From Actinomycetes bacterium (GTDB lineage: Bacteria > Actinomycetota > Acidimicrobiia > Acidimicrobiales > Bog-793), in contig JAJZLV010000102.1 in assembly GCA_021803215.1 (NCBI GenBank), positions 1-46,824 of the forward strand: DNA of 46,824 nt. Reading direction: 5' to 3'. The translations under genes were made by a program, and so were the position numbers. Shown in pieces: positions 1 to 8,096 of this stretch. How positions within the stretch are numbered: position 1 is the first letter of the stretch; every line of letters starts with the position of its first letter. The notes under the pieces were generated by a model. It made no database searches and was not told the DNA's origin. It was given only the letters and a program-made list of their open reading frames with translations.

Positions 1-433
1 CGTCCTGCGCGAGCGGGTGGAGGCGATGAAGGCGATCTGGAGCGAAGACGAGGCCAGCTACCACGGCGCCCACGTCCACTTCGACCGGATCTGGTCGTGG
101 CCGAAGCCGGCGCAACGCCCCCACCCGCCGGTGCTGGTCGGCGGCAACGGCCCGACCGTCACCGACCGGGTGCTGGCCTTCGGCGACGCCTGGATGCCCA
201 ACTACGCCCGCGAGGACGGCATCTTGGAGCGGGCCGCGCAGCTGCAGAACCGGGCCGAACGCCCCATAGACCTGATGGTGATGGGCGTACCGGCCGATGC
301 CGGGGTGCTGGCCCGCTTCGAGCAGGCCGGCTTCCGGCGGGCCGTCCACTGGCTGCCGTCGGCCCCCCAGGGTCCGGTCGAGGCCGCCCTCGACCGCTTC
401 GAGGCGGCGGTGGCCGAGCTCCACGGAGAGTGA
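1..433 (+). CDS. LLM-class F420-dependent oxidoreductase, C-terminal part (partial at left edge)
   Basis: The reading frame is already open at the first bases of the window, so the first listed start (GTG at 17) is internal and the N-terminus lies outside. About 143 residues of the C-terminal end are visible. The segment with WSWPKPAQRPHPPVLVGG is characteristic of the luciferase-like monooxygenase superfamily, specifically the actinobacterial subgroup that uses coenzyme F420 instead of flavin. The TIM-barrel end and the final helix are complete. The substrate cannot be told from the sequence. The stop codon overlaps the GTG start of the next gene, which encodes a second F420-type enzyme, so the two are probably co-translated. 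Confidence 0.85.
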   Translation, partial: VLRERVEAMKAIWSEDEASYHGAHVHFDRIWSWPKPAQRPHPPVLVGGNGPTVTDRVLAFGDAWMPNYAREDGILERAAQLQNRAERPIDLMVMGVPADAGVLARFEQAGFRRAVHWLPSAPQGPVEAALDRFEAAVAELHGE

Positions 434-849
434 CCCCGGCCGAGGCCAAAGGCCGCTTCGCCACCGGCCGGGTGGCCCATCTGGCCACCGCCGACCGGGA
501 CGGCCGCCCCCACCTCGTGCCGCTGGTGTTCGCCGTCGACGGCGAGAGCGTGGTCAGCGCCGTGGACCACAAGGCCAAGCGCACAACGGCGCTACGGCGG
601 CTGGCCAACGTCGCCGTCAACCCGTCGGTGGCGCTGCTGGTCGACCACTACAGCGAGGACTGGGAGCAGCTGTGGTGGGTCCGGGCCGACGGCCGGGCGG
701 CGATCCTAGAAGCCGGCTCGAGCTCCGCCGAACGAGCCGTCGACCTGCTGGTGGCCCGCTACGCCCAGTACGGCCGGCAGCGGCCGGCCGGGCCGGTGCT
801 GGCCGTCACGGTGCTGCGCTGGACGGGCTGGTCGGCCAGCGCCCGCTGA
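430..849 (+). CDS. PPOX-class F420-dependent oxidoreductase (TIGR03668-like)
   Basis: A 139-residue protein with a pyridoxamine 5'-phosphate-oxidase-like split barrel. The order RVAHLATADRDGRPHLVPL, then KAKRTTALRRLANV, then LLVDHYSEDWEQLWWVRADG, is the pattern of the small actinobacterial PPOX proteins that bind F420. The start is the GTG at 430, inside the stop codon of the upstream gene (GTGA overlap); the longer ORF beginning at 97 is only an upstream frame extension. Length and domain are complete for the family. Likely role: an F420H2-dependent reductase of unknown substrate, coupled to the upstream LLM-type enzyme. It points head-on at the str operon. Confidence 0.85.
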   Translation: MTPAEAKGRFATGRVAHLATADRDGRPHLVPLVFAVDGESVVSAVDHKAKRTTALRRLANVAVNPSVALLVDHYSEDWEQLWWVRADGRAAILEAGSSSAERAVDLLVARYAQYGRQRPAGPVLAVTVLRWTGWSASAR

Positions 850-1209
850 CGCCCGCCCTGGCGGGCCGGCCACGGGTGGTGGACCTCGGGTGCAGCTTGC
901 CGGCGACCAGAGCGATCCCTCGTGCCGGCAGCTCTTTCGAGCGCGCTCGCGTAGTTGCACGAAAGCCTTCGGAGAGAGCCTCGGACCTCCTCGAATCTGC
1001 CGGGTCAATCACCGTTCCCGGCCGTCTGGAAGGACTCCAGCGCATCTTGTCAATGATCCTCAGTGCATCCGGCTGGACGCTTCTGGCTACAGGCGACAGA
1101 GCCGGAGTCGTCGTCGCGGCTCTGCAGCTTCCTCCGCTCTGCCAGCGCCGGGCGAGCTCTGCGATGAGGTCGGTGGCGCTGCCGCCTGATTGCCCTGGTA
1201 GGGGCGTTG
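850..1209. other. Gene-free stretch between converging PPOX gene and rpsJ
   Basis: No ORF here has a recognisable protein or credible codon pattern; the listed ORFs are chance frames. Just after the PPOX stop, GCCCGC-CCTG-GCGGGC (851-866) can form a short hairpin, but no T-run follows, so a terminator call is weak. The rest is visibly less GC-rich than the flanking genes. Normally rplC would lie downstream of rpsJ in this position. Confidence 0.6.
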
Positions 1210-1524
1210 TCAGGCGGTTATCTTGATCTCGATGTCTACTCCGGCCGGCAGGTCGAGGCGCTGGAGGGAGTCGACGGTCTTCGGCGAGTGCTCGACGATG
1301 TCCACGAGACGCTTGTGGATCCGCATCTCGAAGTGCTCGCGGCTGTCCTTGTACTTGTGCGGGGACCGGATGACCGTGTAGCGGTGCTTCTCGGTCGGCA
1401 AAGGCACCGGGCCCCGGATCTTCGCCTGGGTGCGGAGCACCGTCTCGACGATCTTCTTCGTCGACTGGTCGATGATCTCGTGGTCGTAGGCCTTGAGCCT
1501 GATCCGGATCCGCTGGGCAGCCAT
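1210..1524 (-). CDS. rpsJ: 30S ribosomal protein S10
   Basis: Complete 104-residue S10, found in the 30S head and also the NusE partner of NusB/NusG in antitermination. The start [19 protein letters not shown], the central [23 protein letters not shown] and the end [12 protein letters not shown] match the family along its whole length. It starts 18 nt after the tuf stop, so it is the last gene of the rpsL-rpsG-fusA-tuf-rpsJ transcript. It is unusual that the S10-operon gene rplC does not follow; instead come about 360 nt without a gene and then a converging gene. Confidence 0.98.
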   Translation of the reverse strand: MAAQRIRIRLKAYDHEIIDQSTKKIVETVLRTQAKIRGPVPLPTEKHRYTVIRSPHKYKDSREHFEMRIHKRLVDIVEHSPKTVDSLQRLDLPAGVDIEIKITA

Positions 1525-1542
1525 CTGCTCGCCTGCCCTCTC

Positions 1543-2730
1543 CTACTTGATGATCTTCGTGACCCGGCCGGCGCCGACGGTGCGGCCACCTTCCCGGATG
1601 GCGAAACGGAGACCCTCGTCCATGGCGATCGGCTTTTGCAGCTCGACGGTCATCGTCGTGTTGTCGCCCGGCATGACCATCTCGGTGCCCTCGGCCAGCT
1701 GGATCGTCCCGGTGACGTCGGTCGTCCGGAAGTAGAACTGCGGGCGGTAGTTGGAGAAGAACGGCTTGTGGCGGCCACCTTCCTCCTTGGTGAGCACGTA
1801 GACGTTCGCCTCGAAGTTCGTGTGGGGCGTGATGGAGCCCGGCTTGCAGAGCACCTGACCCCGCTCGACGTCCTCCTTCTTCGTCCCACGGAGCAGCGCG
1901 CCGATGTTGTCGCCGGCCTGGGCCTGGTCGAGGAGCTTGCGGAACATCTCGACGCCGGTGCAGACCGTCTTCTGGGTCGGGCGGAGGCCGACGACCTCGA
2001 CATCGTCGCCCACCTTCAAGACGCCCTGCTCCACCCGGCCGGTCACGACGGTGCCACGCCCGGTGATGGTCATGACGTCCTCGACCGACATGAGGAAGGG
2101 CTTGTCGATCTCACGGACCGGCTCGGGGATGTAGTCGTCCACGGCCTCCATGAGGTTGAGGATGCCCTGAGCGGCCTCCGCGTCGCCCTCGAGCGCCTTG
2201 AGGGCGCTCACCCGGACGACCGGGGTGTCGTCGCCGGGGAACTCGTACTCGTTCAGGAGCTCACGGACCTCCAGCTCGACCAGGTCGAGCAGCTCCTCGT
2301 CGTCGACCATGTCGGCCTTGTTGAGGGCCACCACTATCGAGGGGACGCCCACCTGGCGGGCGAGCAGCACGTGCTCGCGAGTCTGAGGCATCGGGCCGTC
2401 GGCGGCCGAGACGACGAGGATGGCCCCGTCGACCTGGGCGGCGCCGGTGATCATGTTCTTGATGTAGTCGGCGTGGCCAGGCATGTCGACGTGGGCGTAG
2501 TGACGCTTGTCCGTCTCGTACTCCACGTGGGCGATCGAGATGGTTATGCCACGGGCCTTCTCCTCGGGGGCCTTGTCGATCTCGTCGAAGGCCGTGAAGG
2601 CGACGTTCGGGTTGTGGTCGTGAAGGACCTTGGTTATGGCCGCAGTCAGCGTCGTCTTCCCGTGGTCGATGTGACCCATCGTGCCGATGTTGATATGCGG
2701 CTTGGTCCGCTCGAACTTCTGCTTGGCCAT
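1543..2730 (-). CDS. tuf: Elongation factor Tu
   Basis: Complete 395-residue EF-Tu, the GTPase that delivers aminoacyl-tRNA to the ribosomal A site. The G1 P-loop [10 protein letters not shown] (about residues 19-28), the G3-type DMPGHADY and the G4 NKADMVDD are all present, followed by beta-barrel domains 2 and 3 ending in GRVTKIIK. Two small differences from the common sequence are Ile in GHIDHGK (usually Val) and Met in DMPGHADY (usually Cys). It lies downstream of fusA, separated by a 105-nt spacer with a strong hairpin, and is followed closely by rpsJ. Confidence 0.98.
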   Translation of the reverse strand: MAKQKFERTKPHINIGTMGHIDHGKTTLTAAITKVLHDHNPNVAFTAFDEIDKAPEEKARGITISIAHVEYETDKRHYAHVDMPGHADYIKNMITGAAQVDGAILVVSAADGPMPQTREHVLLARQVGVPSIVVALNKADMVDDEELLDLVELEVRELLNEYEFPGDDTPVVRVSALKALEGDAEAAQGILNLMEAVDDYIPEPVREIDKPFLMSVEDVMTITGRGTVVTGRVEQGVLKVGDDVEVVGLRPTQKTVCTGVEMFRKLLDQAQAGDNIGALLRGTKKEDVERGQVLCKPGSITPHTNFEANVYVLTKEEGGRHKPFFSNYRPQFYFRTTDVTGTIQLAEGTEMVMPGDNTTMTVELQKPIAMDEGLRFAIREGGRTVGAGRVTKIIK

Positions 2731-2759
2731 TGGTGCCGACCGCTCCGTTTGGTGTCCGG

Positions 2760-2780
2760 GCGACGCCCCCTTGGCGTCGC
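2760..2780 (-). promoter_or_regulatory. Hairpin in the fusA-tuf spacer
   Basis: A perfect 8-bp stem (GCGACGCC / GGCGTCGC) with a 5-nt loop sits between the fusA stop and the tuf start. No U-run follows, so it is not a classical terminator. It could be an RNA-processing or stability element or a pause site that sets the tuf to fusA ratio. The structure is seen; the role is inference. Confidence 0.45.
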
Positions 2781-2835
2781 GTCGTAGTTGCTTCTGGTCT
2801 TGTTGATCACTTCGCCGACGAGGTCGCCGGCTTGG

Positions 2836-4926
2836 TCACTCGCCGGTGACCCGGGCGACGATCTCCCGAGACACCGACTCAGGGACTTCTTGGTACGAGT
2901 CGAACTGCATCGTGTACGTGGCGCGACCCTGAGTGCGCGAACGCAGGTCAGTAGCGTAGCCGAACATATCCGACAGCGGGACCTGCGCCGACACGACGTG
3001 TGACGAGCCTCTCTGCTCCATGCCCTCGACCCGGCCGCGACGGGAGGAGAGGTCGCCGATGACGTCGCCCAGGTAGTCGTCGGGCGTCACCACCTCGACC
3101 GCCATGATCGGCTCGAGCAGCACGGGGCGGGCGGCCCGGCAGGCCTTCTTGAAGGCGAGCGAGCCGGCGATCTTGAAGGCCATCTCGGAGGAGTCGACGT
3201 CGTGATAGGAGCCGTAGGTGAGGGTCACCCGCAGGTCGACGACCGGGAAGCCGGCGAGCACACCGGAGTTCATGGCCTCCTGGATTCCCGCGTCGACCGA
3301 CGGGATGTACTCCTTCGGGATGACCCCGCCGGTGATCTTGTCGACGAACTCGTAGCCGCCGCCCGGCCCGGTCGGCTCGAGGTCGATGACGACGTGGCCG
3401 TACTGGCCCCGGCCGCCGGTCTGGCGGACGTAGCGCTCCTCGATCTTGGTGACGGCGTCTCTCACCGTCTCGCGGTAGGCGACCTGGGGCTTTCCGACAT
3501 GGGCGTCGACCTTGAACTCTCTGAGCATCCGGTCGACCAGCACCTCGAGGTGGAGCTCGCCCATGCCGGAGATGACCGTCTGGCCGGTCTCCTCGTCGGT
3601 GCGGACCCGGAAGGTCGGGTCCTCCTCGCTCAGGGCGTGCAGCGCCTTGCCGAGCTTGTCCTGGTCGGCCTTGGTCTTCGGCTCGACGGCGACGTGGATG
3701 ACCGGGTCGGGGAACTCGAGCGTCTCGAGGAGGATCTTGTGGCTCGGGTCGCAGAGGGTGTCGCCCGTCGTGGTCGACTTGAGGCCCACCACAGCCACGA
3801 TGTCGCCGGTGTGGATGTGGTCCTTGTCCTCCCGGTGGTTGGCGTGCATCTGGAGGATGCGCCCGATCCGCTCGGTGCGGTCCTTGGTCGAGTTGAGCAC
3901 CGTGGTGCCCTTCTCGAGGGTGCCCGAGTAGACCCGCAGGTAGGTGAGCTTGCCGACGAAGGGGTCGGACATGATCTTGAAGGCGAGGGCCGAGAAGGGC
4001 TCGTCGTCACGGGCCTCCCGGATGATCGGCTCGCCGCTCTTCACGTCGGTACCGGTCGTCGGCGGCACGTCGAGCGGGCTCGGCAGGTACTCGACGACGG
4101 CGTCCAGCATCGGCTGGACGCCTTTGTTCTTGAAGGCCGAGCCGCAAAGGACCGGGACGGCCACGCTCGCGATGGTCGCCTTGCGAAGGGCGCTCTTCAG
4201 GTCGTCGGCGGTGATCTCCTCCTCGCCGACGTACTTCTCCATGATCGTGTCGTCGAAGTTCGACAGGACGTCGATCAGGTCGTGGCGGGCCGCCTCGGCG
4301 GCGGGCTGGAGCTCGGCCGGGATCTCCTCCTCGGACCACTTCTCGCCCATGCCCTCTTCCCAGATGAGGGCCTTCATCGCCGTGAGGTCGATGACGCCGG
4401 CGAAGTCGCCCTCGGCGCCGATCGGCAGCTGGACGACGGCCGGCAGGGCCTCGAGGCGGTCCTTGATCATCTCGACCGTGCGCTCGAAGTTGGCGCCCAC
4501 CCGGTCCATCTTGTTGATGAAGCAGATGCGCGGGACGTGGTACTTGTTCGCCTGGCGCCAGACGGTCTCGGTCTGGGGCTCGACGCCGGCGACGGCGTCG
4601 AAGACGGCGACGGCGCCGTCGAGGACCCGCAGCGAGCGCTCCACCTCGACGGTGAAGTCGACGTGACCGGGGGTGTCGATGATGTTGATCCAGTTGTCCC
4701 GCCAGTTGCAGGTCGTGGCGGCGGAGGTGATGGTGATCCCCCGCTCCTGCTCCTGGACCATCCAGTCCATGGTGGCGGCGCCCTCGTGGACCTCGCCGAT
4801 CTTGTAGTTGCGGCCCGTGTAGTACAAGATCCGCTCGGTCGTCGTCGTCTTGCCGGCGTCGATGTGGGCCATGATCCCGATGTTGCGGGTCCTGGCTAGG
4901 GGGAACTCACGGAGTGGGGGGGACAT
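2836..4926 (-). CDS. fusA: Elongation factor G
   Basis: EF-G, the translocase GTPase. The ORF is open to 5007, but the true start is the ATG at 4926 ([19 protein letters not shown]), which gives 696 residues, the usual family length; the 27 extra N-terminal residues of the longest ORF look unrelated. A purine-rich GAAGAAGAG precedes this ATG. The P-loop [12 protein letters not shown], the switch segment [19 protein letters not shown] and [10 protein letters not shown] are visible, followed by domains II-V ending in the [13 protein letters not shown] region. It is the third gene of the str operon, 153 nt after rpsG. No sign of a second fusA or of fusidane-resistance rearrangement. Confidence 0.97.
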   Translation of the reverse strand: MSPPLREFPLARTRNIGIMAHIDAGKTTTTERILYYTGRNYKIGEVHEGAATMDWMVQEQERGITITSAATTCNWRDNWINIIDTPGHVDFTVEVERSLRVLDGAVAVFDAVAGVEPQTETVWRQANKYHVPRICFINKMDRVGANFERTVEMIKDRLEALPAVVQLPIGAEGDFAGVIDLTAMKALIWEEGMGEKWSEEEIPAELQPAAEAARHDLIDVLSNFDDTIMEKYVGEEEITADDLKSALRKATIASVAVPVLCGSAFKNKGVQPMLDAVVEYLPSPLDVPPTTGTDVKSGEPIIREARDDEPFSALAFKIMSDPFVGKLTYLRVYSGTLEKGTTVLNSTKDRTERIGRILQMHANHREDKDHIHTGDIVAVVGLKSTTTGDTLCDPSHKILLETLEFPDPVIHVAVEPKTKADQDKLGKALHALSEEDPTFRVRTDEETGQTVISGMGELHLEVLVDRMLREFKVDAHVGKPQVAYRETVRDAVTKIEERYVRQTGGRGQYGHVVIDLEPTGPGGGYEFVDKITGGVIPKEYIPSVDAGIQEAMNSGVLAGFPVVDLRVTLTYGSYHDVDSSEMAFKIAGSLAFKKACRAARPVLLEPIMAVEVVTPDDYLGDVIGDLSSRRGRVEGMEQRGSSHVVSAQVPLSDMFGYATDLRSRTQGRATYTMQFDSYQEVPESVSREIVARVTGE

Positions 4927-5045
4927 TGGGCAGCTCTTCTTCGGGTTTCTTCTCTGTCTTGTGGACGGCGCTGTCTTCTGGACGGCTCTCGGCAGCGGGC
5001 CGGCCAAGTGTCCAGAGCGCCGAGAGCTCTCTCGACCGGCTGGGT

Positions 5046-5070
5046 GGCCGGCCGGACCGGGGGGCCGGCC
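5046..5070 (-). promoter_or_regulatory. GC-only hairpin just after rpsG
   Basis: GGCCGGCC occurs twice with a 9-nt loop between the copies, about 10 nt downstream of the rpsG stop in the rpsG-fusA spacer. It may be an mRNA processing or pausing element, since rpsG-fusA spacers often carry S7 autoregulatory structure. GC palindromes are also common by chance in this genome, so the call is weak. Confidence 0.3.
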
Positions 5071-5079
5071 CGGCCCCGC

Positions 5080-5550
5080 TCACCAGCGGTAGTGGGCGAA
5101 CGCCTTGTTCGACTCGGCCATCTTGTGCATGTCCTCGCGGCGCTTCACGGCGGCGCCGAGACCGTTCGAAGCATCGAGGATCTCGTTCGCGAGACGTTGG
5201 GCCATCGTGCGCTCACGGCGCTGGCGGGAGTAGGTGACGAGCCAGCGGATCGAGAGGGTGGTCGCCCGGCGGGGCCGGACGTCGACCGGCACCTGGTAGG
5301 TGGCCCCACCAACTCTACGGCTCTTGACCTCGAGCTCCGGCCGGGTGTTGTCGAGGGCCCGCTTCAAGGTGGCGATCGGCTCGGAGCCGGTCTTCTCGGC
5401 CACGATGCCGAGCGCCTCGTAGACGATCCGCTCGGCGAGCGAGCGCTTGCCCCGCGAGAGGATCTTGTTCACCAGCTGGGTCACGATGACCGAGCGGTAG
5501 ACAGGGTCCGGGACGAGCTCCCTGCGGGCCGGGGGGCCGTTGCGGGGCAC
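5080..5550 (-). CDS. rpsG: 30S ribosomal protein S7
   Basis: Complete 156-residue S7, the primary 16S rRNA-binding protein of the 30S head. The correct start is the GTG at 5550, giving a protein beginning [10 protein letters not shown]; the longer ORF to 5649 reads through rpsL in another frame. The RBS GAAGGAAGG lies inside the last codons of rpsL, and only one base separates the rpsL stop from this GTG, so the two genes are translationally coupled. The C-terminal [19 protein letters not shown] is family-typical. Confidence 0.97.
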   Translation of the reverse strand: MPRNGPPARRELVPDPVYRSVIVTQLVNKILSRGKRSLAERIVYEALGIVAEKTGSEPIATLKRALDNTRPELEVKSRRVGGATYQVPVDVRPRRATTLSIRWLVTYSRQRRERTMAQRLANEILDASNGLGAAVKRREDMHKMAESNKAFAHYRW

Positions 5551-5551
5551 G

Positions 5552-5923
<372 letters not shown>

Positions 5924-5992
5924 GCGCTACCTCTCGAGACGTACTTCGCTTAGAGCCGCCGGCGCCAAAAGCCGCGCCAATGCAGCCTGACA

Positions 5993-5998
5993 ACTATA
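5993..5998 (-). promoter_or_regulatory. Candidate str-operon promoter (-10 TATAGT)
   Basis: Read on the minus strand, the sequence is TGGTATAGT: a near-consensus -10 with an extended TGn element. Transcription would start near 5986, giving a leader of about 60 nt before rpsL. No good -35 is visible at 16-18 nt. It is the most AT-rich spot between rpsL and the next gene. Confidence 0.55.
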
Positions 5999-6028
5999 CC
6001 AGGGCGAAATCGCCTCGCCACCAGGCGT

Positions 6029-6604
6029 TCAGCCGGTCCGGACGTTCAGCTCGCCCATCAGACCGCCGACCCGCAGGCGAAGGCGCGGCACCCCGGGGCG
6101 GGGCTGGACCGGCTTCACCTCGAGCCGCCGGCTCCCCATGACGACGAGCCCGGTCACCTCTACCTCGACCCCCTCGGGGACGATGACCTCCTGCTTTCCC
6201 ATGAGGAGGAAGATCGAGATCTCGATCTCGTTCCCCTCGATGACGGCCTGGCCGAGGTCCAAGAGGGTCTCGCCCATCACTGTCACCACCTTCGCCCGGG
6301 AAGGAAGCCGCCAGTGGCCGCGGCGCGTGGTCTCGCCCATGACCGAGACGATCCAGCTCGATGGCTCTCTCTTCTTCTCCGGCGCCGGGCGGGCCGGGCC
6401 GGCCGCCGGCTCGGGCAGGTCGGCCAGGAGCGGGCCGAGCTCGCCTCTCGCCCTGGCGCTGTAGGCGGCCTCGATCCGGGCTCCGAGCTCCTCGAGGGTC
6501 AGCCGCCCCTCGGCGCAGGCGAGGCTCAGCCGCTCGACCACCTGCTCGCGCTCGCCGTCGGAGGCCCTCAGGTGCTCGAGGCCCTCCCCCTCCTCGCCAG
6601 CCAT
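6029..6604 (-). CDS. DUF1707 domain protein with LiaF-like C-terminal domain
   Basis: 191 residues. The N-terminal half (about 10-65), with LRASDGEREQVVERLSLACAEGRLTLEELGARI, is a DUF1707 helical domain common in actinobacteria. A Pro/Ala-rich linker leads to a C-terminal beta-helix-like region of repeated strands (SVMGET..., TVMGETLLDLG, SIFLLMGKQEVIVPEGVEVEV, GGLMGELNV), like the C-terminal domain of LiaF and other cell-wall-stress proteins. No membrane segment is seen. The start ATG is 7 nt downstream of TAGCCT, so translation may be leaderless. It is divergent from the carboxypeptidase gene next door, consistent with but not proof of a cell-envelope role. Confidence 0.75.
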   Translation of the reverse strand: MAGEEGEGLEHLRASDGEREQVVERLSLACAEGRLTLEELGARIEAAYSARARGELGPLLADLPEPAAGPARPAPEKKREPSSWIVSVMGETTRRGHWRLPSRAKVVTVMGETLLDLGQAVIEGNEIEISIFLLMGKQEVIVPEGVEVEVTGLVVMGSRRLEVKPVQPRPGVPRLRLRVGGLMGELNVRTG

Positions 6605-6611
6605 CGACCGC

Positions 6612-6617
6612 AGGCTA
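6612..6617 (-). promoter_or_regulatory. -10 element, near-leaderless start of DUF1707 gene
   Basis: TAGCCT on the minus strand lies 7 nt before the ATG at 6604. No RBS fits in the space, so the transcript probably begins at or next to the start codon. Confidence 0.45.
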
Positions 6618-6701
6618 GCGGTTGGCCCGGCCCGCCTTGAGGAAGGCCGGCTCGACCCCAGGGCCCCTGCCAGGCGGTGTGCACGCGCCTGGCGCGCGGC
6701 C

Positions 6702-6707
6702 GATACT
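6702..6707 (+). promoter_or_regulatory. -10 element, leaderless start of the carboxypeptidase gene
   Basis: GATACT ends exactly 6 nt before the GTG at 6714, matching the spacing found at six other genes here. No Shine-Dalgarno sequence precedes the GTG. Confidence 0.45.
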
Positions 6708-6713
6708 TGGCGG

Positions 6714-8015
6714 GTGCAATCGAGAAGCCATGCGCGCCGCCGGACGCCCTCGTTCGCCCCCGGCCGCTACAGCACCCTTTACGGGCGGACGCCCAAGAGG
6801 CGCTTTCGCCGGTTGGTGAACGTCTTTCTCCCGCTCCTGCTCATCTGCTTCGCCCTCAGCATCCTCGTCGGCACCCTCTTGGAGGCCAGCCCGCCGATAA
6901 AGCTGACCAGCCTCATTACGGGCCGGGTCGACGCCGCCGGCAAGGCCGTCTCCCCGCCCTGGCCCCCTTCCGGCGAGGCCGCCCTCGCCTCGAGCACCGG
7001 CCAGCTCATCGGCACTCACGGCCCGACCCGCTCGGTGCCGATCGGCTCGCTGGCAAAGATCATGACCGCCTACCTCGTTTTGAAGAAGTACCCGCTCGCA
7101 AAGGGGCAGGCGGGCTTCACGATGACGGTGACGGCCTCGGACTTCGCCTCGATGGCCCAAAGAGAGGCAGAGGGACAGTCGATGATCGGCGTCTACCAGG
7201 GAGAGACCCTCACCGAGCGCCAGGCCCTCGAGGCCATGCTGATCCCCTCGGCCGACAACATCGCCGCCTTCCTGGCCGCCTACGTCGGGCCGAGCGTGCG
7301 GGCCTTCGTCGCCAAGATGAACGCCACGGCCCGAGCGCTCGGGCTCGACCACACCCACTTCACCGACGCCAGCGGCTACGCCCCGGGCAGCCGCTCCAAC
7401 TCGACCGACCTCATAAAGCTCGGCCGGATCGCCATGGAGAACCCGACCTTCGCCCAGATAGTCGGCACCTACACCGTCTACCTCCCCAACGGGGTGCCGG
7501 GCGCCAAGCCGATCAAGTTCACCAACTACAACGGCCTCGTCGGCTCCTACGGCTTCACCGGGATCAAGACCGGCTCGACCCCCCAGGCCGGCCAGGCCCT
7601 GTTGTTCTCGGTCCACCGGAAGGTGAAGGGCCGGGAGGTCTCCCTCCTCGGAGACGTCCTCGAGCAGCACGGCCCGGGGATCGTCGGCGGCGCCCTCAGC
7701 TCGGCCCTCAGCCTGGTCGACGGCTACTACTCCCGGCTCGGCTGGCGGACCGCCCTGCCGGCCGGAACCGTCGTCGCCCGCCTCAGCCGGGCCGGCCGGA
7801 CGGTGTTCATGACGCTCAGGTCTCCCCTCCGGGTCTTGAGCCTGCCGGGCGCCAAGGTCGCCATCTCGGTGCGCTTCGACACGAAGAACCCCGGCAAGGG
7901 CGAGAGCGCCATCGTGCGAGGCGAGACGCCCGGCTCGCCTCTCGCCAGAGCCGTCGGACGGGCCAAGGCGCTGCCCGGCCCGGGCTTTTTCTGGAAGCTC
8001 GAGCACTTCTTCTGA
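6714..8015 (+). CDS. Serine-type D-alanyl-D-alanine carboxypeptidase (PBP5/DacA family), membrane-anchored
   Basis: 433 residues. A basic N-terminus is followed by one membrane helix (about 34-57), so the catalytic domain faces outward. SLAK (Ser112, Lys115) is the nucleophile/base motif and KTG (about 285-287) the third motif. The second motif reads S-A-D-N at about 179-182, not the usual S-x-N, so the Asn is one position late. The family trims the terminal D-Ala of peptidoglycan stem peptides. The C-terminal region after about 340 is a beta-rich tail with no second membrane helix, so anchoring is N-terminal. The GTG start has no RBS but is 6 nt from a -10 hexamer. It is divergent from the DUF1707 gene. 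Confidence 0.88.
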   Translation: MQSRSHARRRTPSFAPGRYSTLYGRTPKRRFRRLVNVFLPLLLICFALSILVGTLLEASPPIKLTSLITGRVDAAGKAVSPPWPPSGEAALASSTGQLIGTHGPTRSVPIGSLAKIMTAYLVLKKYPLAKGQAGFTMTVTASDFASMAQREAEGQSMIGVYQGETLTERQALEAMLIPSADNIAAFLAAYVGPSVRAFVAKMNATARALGLDHTHFTDASGYAPGSRSNSTDLIKLGRIAMENPTFAQIVGTYTVYLPNGVPGAKPIKFTNYNGLVGSYGFTGIKTGSTPQAGQALLFSVHRKVKGREVSLLGDVLEQHGPGIVGGALSSALSLVDGYYSRLGWRTALPAGTVVARLSRAGRTVFMTLRSPLRVLSLPGAKVAISVRFDTKNPGKGESAIVRGETPGSPLARAVGRAKALPGPGFFWKLEHFF

Positions 8016-8096
8016 TCGGCCGGCGCCAGCCCTGAGGGTACCGGCGACTCGAGGGCGATCGACCGCCTAGCCTGGTGGATCTCGGGAGGGGGGGAG

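Noticed and set aside
2836-5007. Longest fusA ORF start at 5007
   Set aside because: The 27 extra residues are unlike EF-G; the ATG at 4926 gives the usual N-terminus and length.
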